The notes under the pieces were generated by a model. That model was not told where the DNA came from, made no database searches, and saw nothing but the letters and a program-made list of their open reading frames with translations. From NCBI GenBank assembly GCA_003508835.1, contig PUFA01000027.1, forward strand, positions 2,914,001 through 2,978,000: a stretch of DNA of 64,000 bases, written 5' to 3'. The DNA comes from Eonycteris spelaea. Lineage: Eukaryota > Chordata > Mammalia > Chiroptera > Pteropodidae. The translations under genes and the position numbers were made by a program. Positions 48,541 to 61,970 of the stretch are shown here, in pieces. The stretch's first letter is position 1; every line of letters begins with the position of its first letter.

Positions 48541-50279
48541 ATGTTTGCCCATGCTCTTGCTTCTCTCCTCTCCCAGTAAGACATATTGCAGCCTGTCCCA
48601 CTGTATCTCTGAGCCCTTTACCCATGAGTGCATGATCCAATGTAGGTGACAGCGAATCCCTCCTGTTCAGGTTGTGTGTGCACGTGGCTCCGGTTGGAAT
48701 GTGCGCATTTCTCACCCCTTGGTTTGCACCGATGTAAAGAGTGCATAATTAATGATGAGACTGATCCAATTTTGATCATTTTCCCACCAGAAGAATCTCC
48801 TTCGAGGCAGCTCTCTAGTAGAAAGGACTATCCTAACCAGGTCTACTATGTTGGACCAATGCCAGGTGAGGTACCAGCCAGCTCTGGAGGCAGGAGCAGG
48901 AGATGCAGCCTTTGTCTGATCAGTGGCTGACATCCCACAGCCTTCCTCTGCCTTTGGATCAGCTTCTGAACAGTGGAAGGTTTGTCCTAAGGGCAAGAGA
49001 CTGTGGGGCACAGGTTGGACTTCCTGGGGTTTCTGCCCTGGCCTTGGGTCGGTTTCATGCGTCCTTGGAAACAGCCACTCCTCCATGCTCCCCAAATGAA
49101 AACCAACTTTTGCAGGTTGGTAGAAAAGAAAGCTAATTAAATTCCCTTGATTCATGCTCTATCCACATTAATAGTTTCATGCAAGCCTTTTTCATTTGTT
49201 TTGTTTGCATAAGGGGAACGAGTGTCTCTTTTATCATTAGCATCTCTAGTTAGGAGCTGGAGCCTAGTTCATGGCTCTGTCCTCGGTAGGAAAAACAGAT
49301 GTTAATGTGGCTATATCCTCAGGTTCATAGATTGATATTTGCGAGTTGTTTTGAAATGAAGTTGAACCTTGACCCTTATCCCATAAACTTACCTTGCCTC
49401 TGAGTAACATAGTCGTGATGTGAGAACTTGGAAGGGAGGGAATTCAAGTACTGAAAAAGAGCTTCATAAGATACGACAGATATAGATAACACACAGGAAA
49501 CTATCCTCACCAGTCGTTGAGTTATGAGTTTGACTTTCAGTCTATTCACTAATAAAGCCATGGTTTATTAGGTCAGTTTCTAGAGTTGAACTTCCCAATA
49601 TTTCTCACATCAAAATTACAATATTGGCTTGGCACTCTGGAGTAGACAGGTGGGGAACTCCCATCCTTGTCACAGCTGAGATCAGTAGTTCATTTGTGAC
49701 GTGTAAGTGACACACCCATCAAGAAGCTCTGAGCTTGGGCAGAATTATACATTTGGCTCATGTACAACCTTTTAGCTTTGACCCATTTCATGGCCCAACT
49801 ATATACTTTAGCCAAGACAAGCACTGGGTTGATAGGTGACTGCAAATGCCAGGACAGAAAGCCTGGTAGAAGCAGCTGACCTGTCGATTCCTAGAAAAAA
49901 CAAGTCAAAGCGTATTTTGTTTTATGGCCACCATGAATCACGTTTTTATTTCCTTAACTTATAAGGAAGCTCTGAGCCACTTCCAGTGGCTGAACAGGAT
50001 GGGGCCGCTCTTCTTGTCCATGGCTTTGTATCTCCCTTCGTCAGGACTTCCTTGGTCGTTTATTTCATCCTTTCATATTTTGGTCCTTTTTATAAGCCGC
50101 CTGAATCCTCTTTGTGAGTTGTGGATAAGGGAGGGAATACATAATTAAAAAAGAAAACTCAAAACCCACGCCTTGCCCATATTGGGTCAGTCATGTCATT
50201 TTTGTATGCAGACAGAATATTTTCACCCTTTAATAACATTGGCAACTGAATATATTAGTCATAATGTGAAATGATGTTC
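48541..50279. other. Unique sequence, overlapping open frames at 48646-49155
   Basis: A 147-codon frame (minus, 48712-49155) and a 94-codon frame (plus, 48646-48930) overlap. Neither has a recognisable domain. The plus frame has a splice-donor-like CCAG|GTGAGG at 48863-48872 but a weak acceptor. I do not call a gene. Confidence 0.35.
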
Positions 50280-50400
50280 CTTTTTGAATGTGATGATCAT
50301 CCTGCTTTATTTTCCCATCTGCAAGATGAGAATGATAATTATCCCTTTGAAAATATCATATGGTCAAATTAGTTAATGTTGGGCAAGCCTTTCAAAATGA
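50280..50400 (+). mobile_element. MIR fragment
   Basis: 'TTATTTTCCCATCTGCAAG', then 'ATGAGAATGATAATTATCCC', matches the MIR core. Confidence 0.65.
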
Positions 50401-50944
50401 AGATACCTAATAATTTATTAGCGGCTCCACTGGGTGCAATTTGAGAATGAAGTCTGCCTGTGAGGAACTGGCATCTGCATTGATTCACATTTTCTTTCAG
50501 TACCTTAGGAGACCTGTGCTGCCTTTTCTCCTCTGGGCGTCAGTCAGCCGTGCCCCGCTGTGCCACGTGGTCCCTGTAGCCTCCACCCACAGCAGTCTCC
50601 AGCCAGTAGCCCAAGGTCAGGGGATAATGTCCTAAAAGAGAAACTGAGCAAATAAATTCACCCGTGCACTTCTTTTCAATGGACTCACTTTTCCTTGTAA
50701 TCAAAATGAGGTTTTTGATTTTTAACTCAAAGGAAAATCTTGTAGCATCTTATGTTCTACTCTGTGCCCTTCAAGATACATTCTTTGACTTGAATGATCT
50801 CCGTTATGTCCTTAATGAGACAAGTGAATTATTACTGTTTCATGTGCTGCCATTTCCATGTTAGATAATTAAGCTTGGCATAATTCAGAAAGCATGAAAT
50901 TGTGTAGTCACAAAGAGAGCCAAGGGGGACACACAAATGATAGT

Positions 50945-51125
50945 AAATACAGCAATAGCTATCATGCATTGAACCCTTATATACCAGAGGCCTTACATGT
51001 ATTACCTCTAATACAACTCTGAAAAATATTTACTTACAAATCAGGAACCGGAGGGTGAAAAAGGTTTAACTAACATGCCCAAAGTCACATAGCTTTAAAG
51101 AGAGATAACGCTGGGATTTTAAACG
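50945..51125 (-). mobile_element. MIR
   Basis: 'AGCTATCATGCATTGAACCC', 'ATATACCAGAGGCCTTACAT', 'CAAATCAGGAACCGGAGGG', 'CATGCCCAAAGTCACATAGC' and 'ACGCTGGGATTTTAAAC'. Confidence 0.88.
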
Positions 51126-52486
51126 CTTTTACTTTTTAATTTAACTTGTATGTCATGAACCCAAATCATTAATGAGTATTTATGGTTTTTTATTTCTTTA
51201 TACTTCTGACAAAGCTATTTTTTAAAAAACAATTTTTTGGCTACTAAAAGGATCACAATCTGATGCAGCAGAATTAGACCAAATGGTCCTTCCGTTATGA
51301 CTGTGAAATTACACAGACCGACCTGTATGTGAAACTTTCAAAATATTCAGTGTATTTTCTTGAGTGCCTACTGTCCTCCAAACTTTGTGGCAAATTGCAG
51401 TCTAGTAAAATTCATAAATTCCTAGAAGAGAATTCCTTTTTTGTCAATGAAATGAAATCAGAAAATTTCACTTCTTTAAAAGGCTGTACCTTTATATAAT
51501 ACAAATCCCCAAATTAACAAAGTCAGAATATTTTGCTTGTCTGCTTTTCATTTAGGTTAGAATATTTCTTCTGTTTAAGTTGGGCTGAGTCCATAAAAGG
51601 GTTCCCCTTTCCAGTTCATCGGCAGAGAAAATGAAACTGCTTGGTAGTTCACTAGGATCCATCCGACAACAACAAGAAATGTGAACTCACCAAAAGATTG
51701 ATGTGCCTTAGAGTAAATAACCAGCTATCCCTACTCTGAGAATCTGTGGGCTTGTGAAGCTTTGAGAATTGATTTTATTCTAGAACTGTTTGCTCAACAC
51801 CCTAATATTGTGTCTGAAATGCCTAACAAAGAACATTTAGAAGTTATACTGGTGCCCGTATTTAAAATATTTAGTTAAAAGAAACTAGCCACAGATGGAA
51901 ATGTTTCTAACTAAAAATTATCTTTCTCAAGTATAAAAACATTTCTCAAAATCAAATATTTCCCATATAAAGTCAGTTAGCTGTGGGCTTTGAGACTTTA
52001 CTTTCCATTGCCAATAAAAGCCTTTGATTGGCGAGCCTTTCTTTGCTTTAAATTTGAAACTGAAGTATGTAAGCAGAGCTTGGATATGAGTGGAAAAACT
52101 GGCTTAAATTAAGTGAATTTCAGAAATATCACTATGTATTTATTTGTACGGTTTCCTCTAAAGGGAAAAATTTGTTTAATATTTGAATATGTTTATTTAT
52201 GAGAAGGATAGAATAATCATCAGACATTTGTATTCTATTAGAAATACGTGTTCTCCATGTTCTTTATGTATTTTCTATTATAAGGGCCTAGTTTTCATAT
52301 GTGTTATGGCACAGTATTTACTTGAACATTTAGAAGTCACTACGATTTCACAGTTAACCTTTAATATGTGATTATCAGTACTTTCCACGACATACACAGT
52401 CTCCCCTTGAACATTTATTTTCTGTCTCTTTAATCCAGCTTTGCCGCTTTGTCCTATTTTAGAACCTCCGCGCTTCAAAAACACAG

Positions 52487-52500
52487 CCAGGAGAGGGCGC
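52487..52500 (+). promoter_or_regulatory. CTCF-like motif
   Basis: CCAGGAGAGGGCGC fits CCASYAGRGGGCGC at 13 of 14 positions. It is followed by TGCTGGCC, consistent with the GC-rich flank of strong sites. It lies outside any repeat I can name. Confidence 0.5.
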
Positions 52501-54231
52501 TGCTGGCCTACGTTTGAGAAAACTGCCTTATTTCAGCACTTGTAAAATCATACGTGGAAATTATTTTTATTCAGTCAAAGCAATCAGAATGAAAAAACTG
52601 TCTTAAATTTGTCAAAAACTGTCCATTTGTGTCACTTGCCACCCCAGAGACATCAATAAAACTGGGCAATGAGTTTTTCTTCACACATCTTCAGAGCCCT
52701 TAGCTGACCCATGGTAAGGATGAGTTCAGGGCAACCGGCTGTGATTATCTAATTTTTCCATCAGCTTGAGGTTCTTCTGTGAAAGTTCTATTCATGGAGA
52801 GCCAAAAGAAGGGGAAAATAAAAACTTGTTTACGCTTTCACTTTCCAACTATCCTTGCCAAGTAAGTTATCCCCTGACCTGGTATAATGATGAGAACGTA
52901 TCTGTGCAATCTCCACTGTCTGGGGTGTGGACTTGGGAGGCTGTGTCAGGGGTCTTGGTAGGAAGAAGTCAGTGGAAGGTGGGCATGATCTTACGGACAA
53001 AAAAGCATTCCCTCTTCTCACGCAGGCATTTCCCGTCAATACAGTGGCAACGCTAGGAAGTGATCTGAGGAGGAAACTTTGCATTTCTACCAGTACCACC
53101 ATTCTTTCAGATCAACTACTGACAGTCCCTCAATATTTTATAAACGCCTATACAAACACAGTCTCCAGTCAAAATTTCTAGCCAACTCTCTCCCGAGTCT
53201 TCTTCCAAAGAAAATCCTCTACCTAAGCCCTTCCTACAAAGAAATTCTAGAACCTCCACCGCTAATATAGGTATTCTACAGAATTCCCTCATCCCTCTTA
53301 GGGACATTTATAAGTTGTTTAAGATGTTGTGGTGAAACGGAAAATATCAAAATACCATGCTAATCCCATCTGCGATTCACCTTTATGGTGGTGTTAGGGA
53401 GTGCCAGAAACACCCTGATAAAGTTTTTGGTGAATCCGACCTTTGCTTAATGTGGTTTTTCTTCACCAGGTGGGCCCTGGGCACTTGCCGTTCTTCATAG
53501 CTAGTAGGTGCCACTTTTGGCTGGCCTTGTAGCTGGCTGCAGTTGTCTGTCCTTCCACGGGATGAAAAATGTCTTCCATTAGCTAATGGCTGTGTTCTCC
53601 GCGAAACATTCTGCCCCTTGGCCTGGGGCTGCAGGAGAGCATCAATCAAGTCTCTTAGATGAGGCCTCAGAGGACCGGGGGAAATTTGTATAATCCTGAA
53701 CTATAAACATGAGGACCAGTGGTTGAGGTTTTGGATTTGCACAACATTTAAAAATGTCTATTTGAGTATCGAAAGTAAACCTTTATTTTAAAGAGAAGCT
53801 GAAGCCCAGGAGGCTCTCTGGGTGGCCTTCAGAAGGCCGACTCAACTTTCTGCCTCTGTTTCCCTTTCTTCAAATTGGGGGTAGGGAGTGGAGGGAAGGC
53901 AAAAAACCTTACTTTTCTGTTTTACGGAAGAATCAGTTTAACTGGATTACCAGTGTGAGGTGATCTAATTAATTTAATTTTTACCAGCCAGGTTTACTTT
54001 ATGCCTCTGTACACCTTTTAGACGGTATTATAAACCCTCTACCCTGAGGTTTAAGTGTCTGCAAGTGATCTCTCCCTAGTGTGACTTTTGGGCTAAGGTT
54101 TTAGTTTTCCTTTTTCTGCATCCTTTACTCTTACCTACTAGCCGAGGAAGACAGAATGAGACGCTCCCACTCTTTCTTGTAGTGGCAAAACGGCTCCTGG
54201 CTCGTGAGGGAGTGGAGGAAGGCAGGAACCG

Positions 54232-54296
54232 GGTGTGTGTGCATGCGTGTGCATGTGCATGTACGAGCTCACACATGTATACGTCTGTGTGTGTCT
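54232..54296. repeat. TG-rich imperfect repeat
   Basis: Interrupted TG/CATG units, giving a histidine-rich chance frame on the minus strand. Confidence 0.75.
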
Positions 54297-55549
54297 CTTT
54301 TAGCAGCTGACTATTTTGTGGTGGTTTGTTGCTGTTGGCACTTTTAAAGCAGTCAGACTAAAGATATTCCTTAGGAAAAAGAATGAACTAACTTCCTAGA
54401 GGTGAAGAGAAGTTTGCAAAAGCCTTGCGGGGCCGTTATGTAGAGCTGACTTTTCTCTATGCTGCTTGGTATTGCTTATTTTAAGTTCCTTATTGTTAGG
54501 ATTAAGTTTTTGCTTACCATTCTCCCCTTAAACAATTATCATAAATATTTTCATTTGAGGAACAGTCTAGAATTTCCTGAATTCATGCTTCATGCCTTTT
54601 CCATTTTACTATGCAATGCATCTGAATGTCAGTCATGTGAGATCTTCTTAAAGAGTACTGCTCAACAGTTTTAGAAACTCATTTTACTCTGACCTTGAAA
54701 GATGAGATGAGAGGAACACTGAAAAAGCTGTTATTTCTGCACAGAGCAGACAACCCAGAAATATTCACAAAATGAAAATTTAATTACATACACCATCCAG
54801 GCTGACATTTTTCTCAATGGTAAAATCAGAACTTTGCTACGTGTTCTTATATATTTATATAAGGCCATGCATTCTGATAAATTAGCAATTAATTCTACTG
54901 GAATATTGAAATAGTTTCTACAAGTTACACTATCTCAAAGAAGTAAAATGAAACCCAGACATAGAATCTGATTACTAACTCAATGTCACCAACCTAGAGA
55001 TTTTTTCAAAGAGTAAAAACCCCCAAAATCAAAAAAGCTAGTTCTAGATTGTCAAATAAAAATATGGTATGCTAATTTCAGCTTTAAATGTCACATGACT
55101 TCCATTCTATTTTCACAAATATAGGTTAATTTCACAAACATAGAGTTAATTAGGTTTGACCTTTTGTTGCATATATATATAAACATTTAAAAATCAGCTT
55201 CTTTGTATGACCAACAAGTCATAGAAAATATGTAAAAAAATATATATATGATGACACTTTGCAAGAAAAGCTGGAATGGTCTATTGTCTTCATTCTGAGG
55301 AATCGTTGGGCTCCAGGCAAGAATTCGATAGTCCACCAACTAAGGGAAGAGCTCGGCCTGGTGACCTGTGTGAGCCATCATATACCAAAGTTAAGAATCT
55401 GGGCTTGGCATTTAAAACAGGACAAAGTCAGCATGAAAACAGTCACGTTCTTCTCATATATAATTTTGGAAATATACATTGAAAACTGGAAAAATGTAGC
55501 TATCTTTTTAAAAAGTGAGATTTAGGAGCAAATAGAAAGAGTTCCAATG

Positions 55550-56440
55550 GCCAAATCTGGAATAACTTGAGTGACAAAATAAATAATAGATCATTGGATT
55601 GATTGGTTTGGGTTTATAGCAGATGAGTATTGGATCATAACTCAAAGAGTACAATACATATCTATGAATTCACACGGATGTAAATAAATAATGGAGTAAT
55701 TAAATAAATCAAGGAGAATAGACAGATGCCCCATACAAAAGGATCCCAAGTAATTTATGTAGATAATATGTCTTCGAGGAGGTGGAGTATACCTTGCTCA
55801 TTAAGGGTGGGTTACGCATAGTAACTTTCCTTTATAGAGTACAGTGTGGAAAATGGGGTGGGATTGGGGGGAGATTAATTTTACGATGGAGAGACTGGAC
55901 AGACACTGCCTTAGCCAGGTGATCGAGGTCAGCATCACAGTGATAAATCATGTTGCTATCCTGTGTCTTTAGTGTGATATGATGGGAATGACACTTATTT
56001 CTGTGGTCTTCATACCCCAAACCCATAAGCCCAGTCTAATCATGACAAAAACATCAAATCCAGTAGAGAGGCATCATACAAAACACTAGATCAGTGTTCC
56101 TCAAAACTTTCAAGGTTGTTAAAATTGTGGAAAGTCTGAGAAGCTGTCACAGTCTAGTGGAGCCTACAGAGACATGATGATTAAATGTAGCACAGTATCC
56201 TGGATGGGATTCTGAAACAGAAAAAGGACATCAAGGAAAAACTAAGGAAATCTGAATAAAGGATGGACTTTAGGCAATACTAATGTTTCAACATTAGTTT
56301 ATTAGTTGTGACAAATGACATAGTAAAAAGATGTTAACTGTAGGAGAAGCTGGATGAGAGGTATACAAGATGATTCTGTACTATTTTTCCAACTTTTCTG
56401 TAAAACTGAAACTATTCTAAAATATAAAGATTTTAAAAGG
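55550..56440 (+). mobile_element. Old L1M 3' UTR
   Basis: Recognisable order: 'AATCATGACAAAAACATC', 'GAGAAGCTGTCACAGTCTAG', 'GCACAGTATCCTGGATGGGA', 'CTGAAACAGAAAAAGGACAT', 'GAAATCTGAATAAAGGATGG', 'AGATGTTAACTGTAGGAGAA', 'TCTGTACTATTTTTCCAACT' and a final 'AAACTATTCTAAAATATAAA'. It is an old L1M-class 3' end; the upstream limit could reach 55250. Confidence 0.88.
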
Positions 56441-59400
56441 TAATCCTTATTATCATATATGTTAGCCCTGAATCTCAATGTAATTATTTTCCTAACTCTT
56501 GGTTGATTTTAAAGTGACAACATTAAATTGGATAAAAGGAAATATGTTCTTCAAATATTACTATTATATAGTTATAATTGTTAAAGGTGCCATTTGTAGA
56601 GCTATGAATATTATGATTGCCTTTACTTATAAATAGACTCAGTATTCTACTTTATGAATTTTTTAGGGATTCGAGGTATGAGAAAACTTGCTCCCTATAT
56701 TTAGAACTACCATGGCCACCCACGGAGGAGGAAACTGAGTAACTTAGTGGTGAGTGGCCACCTTACCATTCAGTCAAGAAGTACATAATTTTAAATGGAT
56801 AGTTTAGAAATAATAATCAAATGATTTCTCTTCTGTGCACAGTCCCTGTTAATATGATAGCTTCCTTCATAAAATCAAGTTTGTTATAGCCTTTATCCAA
56901 GTGGCATTGTGTTTTCTTCCTTTGATAAATACAGTGTTTTTAAAAGAAATTAAAATATATTCCCTTTGAGATAAAATAATGAATTTTTCATCCAAAAATT
57001 GTAACCATTCACAAGAAATGTAAAATTTGTCATGAATATCGATAAACCTATCAAATTTATTGAGGTTCTCTTATTTTTCATAACTATAAATCGTATGTTA
57101 TTATGACTGCAAAAAGTTCAAAAATATTATGCATCACTAAACACGCCATGCCATACATCTGTAGGATGAAGAGACGTTTTCTAGGAGAGTCCTTTGGTGT
57201 GACCCAATGGTCCCCTCCACATCCATTTCCCCCTCATAGTTAAAGGCTAACTGCTTTCACTTTTTCCATTTTAGTGTTCAGCTATGGTCTGGTACAGATT
57301 TTTCTGCCTGCAGTAAGAAACACATGGTCTGGATTCATCATTAAAAGTCTTTGTGTGACCTGGGCGTCTTCGAGGAGCCAGTGGGTTTCCCGGTTGTCCT
57401 CTTGTCTGCAAACACCCTGGTCATCTTCTAAAATGAAATCCTGGGAGCCGAATGTGCACCATATTTGTGAGTGTGTTGACTGACCAATGACTCACGAGAC
57501 TATCACACAACAACTGATGATGAATATGCCATTTTCCGTCTCCAAAGTGACTCCTGTCACAATATGGTTATGAGCAGTGTGATTTTACAGTTTCCTCTCC
57601 TTTAACCCAGTAAATCCTGCTGTCTTATTCTTTGAAGGAATATTTCAGTCATTTTGAAAGAACAGAGAGTGAGCAAGTGCTGTATGCAATTACCATGTAT
57701 TGTATCTAGCCTTGAGATAAAATAATGTCCCAGTAGATTTACTTCATCTTTTAAACACATCATAATTTAAATTCTTAACTAGAACACACTTGAATTTTCG
57801 CATGTTTAATTATTAAAAAGGCAAAACTTAATTTCATCAAGTGCAATCAAAGAATTTTTCCTAGTAGCAATTAAAAAATATGGAACTGGAATTTAAATGA
57901 CATAAAATTGAACAGCTGCTCTGTTATATTTTTAAACTTCATCCAAATCAAATGGCAAATCAGATTTTTTCTTCAAATTTTTTTCTTTTCTTTTTACTAT
58001 CAGTGAGTTGAAAGGTGGTTTCAGTAATGCAAAAACCTCCTTAAACATTCTCTAGTAGATTTTGAAATGTATATACGACGTGACTCCCAAGCGAGTAACC
58101 TTTCTATTTCTATAAGACACAAGAAGCAAACGTGTTTGGAGAAGCACTGATTGGTTAGCTTGCTTTGGCATGAGGGGACTTCCAACTATACCGAGCTGTT
58201 TAGCTAAGGAAACCCAAACCTGTTTTGCTCGGGTTGCCGTTCCTCCCGTACTCCATGTGTGGCATTTCCAAGAAGAGAAAGTAAAAGCCACACATGACGT
58301 TCAGGTCCTTCCCCTCACTCCTTCCTGTTTCCATGCGGGGGGAGAAGGGCTATTTTTGTGAGACCCAGTCTTCCCCACACTCTCGTGTGTAAGACAGCGA
58401 GCTGGGACAGATGTAGCAGATACATAATTAGCCGAATGGCATGCTTCTCACTGCACGCGCAAACATGTTCCCTCTGATGTTCCTCCTTGACTTTTTAGGT
58501 GTAGACACCAAGAAAAGGCAGCGCCCAGTCAAGCCAGGACTCCAGGTTTTCAAAAATGTTGAAATACTTTGAAAAGGTGGGGCTATTCAATTATTTCATA
58601 ATGTCAAAAGCCCTCTCATTTTCTCTCTTTATATATTTTTTCTTCCTGAAAATGAATTTGCGTTATCTGGTCTTGAGCCCCTGTCACCTCTAACGACTTT
58701 TATTTTAGTTCGTTATTTCTTTTCATCAAACCTCTCTCCTGACTCTATTCTGGTAGCAGGTTTTTCTCAAAACCTAAAGGCAGTCCTTTGGTTTCAGAAT
58801 TTTAATTTCTTCATGGGCCTTTTATTGTCATATCTTTTTTATTATTGGGGGTGGGCAAGAGGAGGCAATTGCCTCCTCTGTGGAGACAGAGGCATAACTG
58901 TCCCCACGCCAGGCAGGACTACCCATAAAGTGACTTGCCTGGTAAATCAGCCTTTGGGACAAGACTTCAGCCCACCATTTTTTTTAAACATTAGAATGAA
59001 GTGAATAATCAGGGAATTGCTTTGGTTAGTAGGATTTTTTTTTGACCAGGACAAGAACTTTGACTTATTCAGTGTGAAAACCAAATGACCATTAGGACAT
59101 AGTTTATTCAGCCTGAAATATTCGTTGATAATATTTTTTTTTCAAAAAAATAGAGAAGTCCCCTATATCGACCTTGCACATAGTCAGTGTGCCTGAAGGC
59201 TCTAAAATGTAGGGGAAAAGCCAGTGACAAAGAACTTGTATTTTGCTTATTTTGCCGTCTGTGCTTCACAAGGTTTTTTTTGTGAAGCTTAATGAGACAG
59301 ACCATGCTTCATAAACAGTAAAGGACTATCCACGTGTAAAGTATTATTATTAAAGTTGTGTTATGTGCAGGAAGACTGTATTCCGAGAGTCATTTTTGTG

Positions 59401-60015
59401 GGAGCAACATTTTATAGATTATTTGCAAACATTCTCTACATGATTAAAACAATGATATGTCTTTACAGGTACGTAATTCAAACTCTCAGAATATCTCTTC
59501 GCCATTCTTTTAATTGTTTTGAACAAGATGCGCACACTTGAAAATTATATAACTTCATCCTACAAATGGCATTTGAGTGAAAGTGGAAATTATAATAAAG
59601 TATTACTTACTAATACATTTTTAAAATCCAGGCCCTGCATGACAGTTACTTACCTGAACTTAATGTTGGCATGATGGCTATCAGGAACTGCCACCATGAT
59701 GGCATGGAAACAATTTTTTATGTTCTTCACATTGGCACCTCTTTACAGTTATGCTGTTTGCCATGGGAAAACATGAGAGGCTCACTGCTTTGCATTCTTG
59801 GGCTACTGTTGAGAACAGTTTTCCCCATTGAAATGGGGTGCCATTACGCTTGTTGGAAAACGCATGTGGGCATCGAATGGATGATTTATAGGGCACGTCC
59901 CCAGCTTTCTTTGCATTGTTGAGTGAACATTGTGGTCATGAGATATAGTCTTTTTGTGTTTTGCATCTTAAATTGTCCTTATTTTGCTTTGGTAGTCTTT
60001 CCACATTTTAATCTC
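56441..60015. other. Long unique stretch
   Basis: About 3.6 kb with no repeat or gene that I can support. The blocks at 58130-58470 and 59660-59930 are less AT-rich and repeat-free. The second is open in frames on both strands, which can reflect composition or constraint. Confidence 0.4.
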
Positions 60016-60312
60016 CAGATCTGTGTTCCTTCTGCTTCAGTAGCCACTGGGCACACGGGACTATTAAGCACTTGAAATGCTACTAGTTCAAATTGAGATG
60101 CACTGTGAGTATAAAATATGCACTGGATTTTGAAGACTTGGGGTGAAAAAAAATGGAGACTATCAATAATTTTATATTGGTTATATATTGAAATTATAAT
60201 GTTACATGTATTATGTTAAATAGAATAATTATTAAAATTAATTTCATCTTTTCTGCTAGAAAATTTAAAATTATGGTTGTGGTTTTCATCGTATTTCCAT
60301 TGGATAGCACTG
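60016..60312 (-). mobile_element. hAT-type DNA transposon, same family as 13559-14091
   Basis: It ends 'TCCATTGGATAGCACTG', the reverse complement of the family's CAGTGCTGTCCAATGG-type start. Inside are 'TAGCCACTGGGCACACG', 'AAGCACTTGAAATGCTACTA' and 'AAATTGAGATGCACTGTGAG'. The left terminal repeat is degraded and the element is shorter than the other copy. Confidence 0.75.
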
Positions 60313-61809
60313 AGATAGATAGTAGTCAGCATTTTCCTGCTTTTGATGAGAATGGAGAATGAAGAGAGTTATTAAGTCACATATTGGAAAAAATGTTCCG
60401 TGTTTGTTAAGTTTCAGCTGATTTTGATGGGAGGCTTAGATTTAGATCATCTTGTTAGTTCATAGTCAATACTTGGAGCTAGTTAATGTGGAAAGCAGCA
60501 CAATGGTTCAGCCGTAGTAGCTGGAGCCAGAGTTGGCTGGTCCCGATCTGTGGCAGAAGCAACTTTGACTGTGTGGCAGGGATGGAGCCTGAATCTTTGA
60601 CCTATCTCAAGGCGGGCTCTCCCAATGCCCCTCAGTTGACTGTCATGTGATCTTAGCGAAATCTGTGTAACCACTGCACTCTCTTATATATACAGCGAAC
60701 AACTCTCTGATCTCACAGCTAGAATGCAATTGTGCATAGACTTTAGCAACTGAAAATCTCAAACCTAATCCTTGGTGACTTAAGGCTTTTCTGTTGGTAT
60801 TCACAAAAATGCCCTTTGATTGTCACGTATGAATTGCAATACTTGCCTTAGTATCTGCTTACCATCCCCTTTCTGAACATGTTCATTCCCATTAGGATAT
60901 TCTGGGTGGCTTGAGTGGTTCACATAAGTGGGGACAAGAACTTGCCAATATGTTATCAATGTCTTGAGCTAAAAAATATATGTTTGGATTTTCACCAGAA
61001 TGAAAATTTGTGTCTAATCACCCCCTTTCCACTCCCTTTTGATGAAAATCATCAAAATGTGAGATGAAAGGATCTAATGGGTTGTCTGAATGTTTTCCCC
61101 AGCCCTGTTGGAAATGATTGAGGCATTGGGTCTTCAGTGTTTCCTTGGAGAAAGCAATTCCAAAGGTTGGTGTCAACTTACAGCTTAGTAATGGACTAAT
61201 ACACATTATCCTGTATGCAACTCTAAATTACAGCCTGCCAGCTGTGACTCTGGAAGTTTGGAATAGGTTCCTTCCCAAGATTCTGAACAGAAATGGCTTT
61301 GAATGTTGCAGGCAGGAGTTTGTCTAACCCTTCTAAAGGCAGCATGAGTGCTGTAACATTTCTATTGATTTTTAGCATTCAGCTCTCTAGAAAATAGAAA
61401 ATAGCCAAAAGTTGACAGGTGCTTTACAAAATGATCCAATTCTTCTAAGAGCTGTGTTCACAAGAGGCATTGTGCTTATATTTGAAACAAACCTTCCTTA
61501 TTTCTTCTTATGCCTGTTTTATTATTTGGAGTGATTATGTTTTACTGGATTTGCAATAATGCTTTAAATATTGTCTTATCTCTTTTAGTTTTTTCTTTTT
61601 ATCTTTTAGATATTTATGGCCCCAAAATTCTAAAAGGATAGTGCAGATTTTCAGTTGAGTTATTTAATGTTTTGCCTGATATATAAATCAAAGAAATCTG
61701 AATTTAAACAAGGAGCCACTTTGCATATATTTGTCATAGATAATGTCCAGAGTTAGCAAGGGTGTGTGGGTGAAGAGGCTCTGCTACAGCAGTTAAAATT
61801 GTCACAATA
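60313..61809. other. Unique sequence
   Basis: 60485-60670 has a vague MIR-like look ('GCACAATGGTTCAGCC', then 'GCTGGAGCCAGAGTTGGC') that I could not confirm. Nothing else is recognised. Confidence 0.35.
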
Positions 61810-61970
61810 TTGTTGAAAGGCAGCTTGACGATACTTAGCATCATAAGCTTTCACATTGAGCAATTTCATTTCTAGGAACTGTTCTTGTGGAAAGTAATTA
61901 AGAATGAGAAAAAAAGATTTAACTGAACTACAAGAATTCTCATTGCACTGTTATTTAAAATAATAACAAT
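61810..61970 (+). mobile_element. Old L1M fragment (left part)
   Basis: 'AAAGGCAGCTTGACGATAC', 'AGCAATTTCATTTCTAGGAA' and 'TCATTGCACTGTTATTTAAA' are typical of old L1M ORF2/3' sequence. It appears to continue at 62166 after an inserted segment. Confidence 0.65.

Larger units (their letters stand above)
51126..55549. other. Long unique stretch
   Basis: No gene is supported. It holds a CTCF-like motif at 52487-52500 and a TG-rich patch at 54232-54296. The open frames near 52766-53310 overlap on both strands. Confidence 0.4.

Noticed and set aside
48712..49155. A 147-codon minus-strand open frame
   Set aside because: No recognisable domain, no start context or splice signals that convince, and it overlaps open plus-strand frames. 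GC-richer composition explains it.
54076..54276. Histidine-rich minus-strand frame
   Set aside because: Created by a TG-rich simple repeat.
56279..56298. Near-perfect palindrome ACTAATGTT-TC-AACATTAGT
   Set aside because: It lies within the L1M 3' UTR, where the consensus already has a similar sequence, so it arose by L1 decay.
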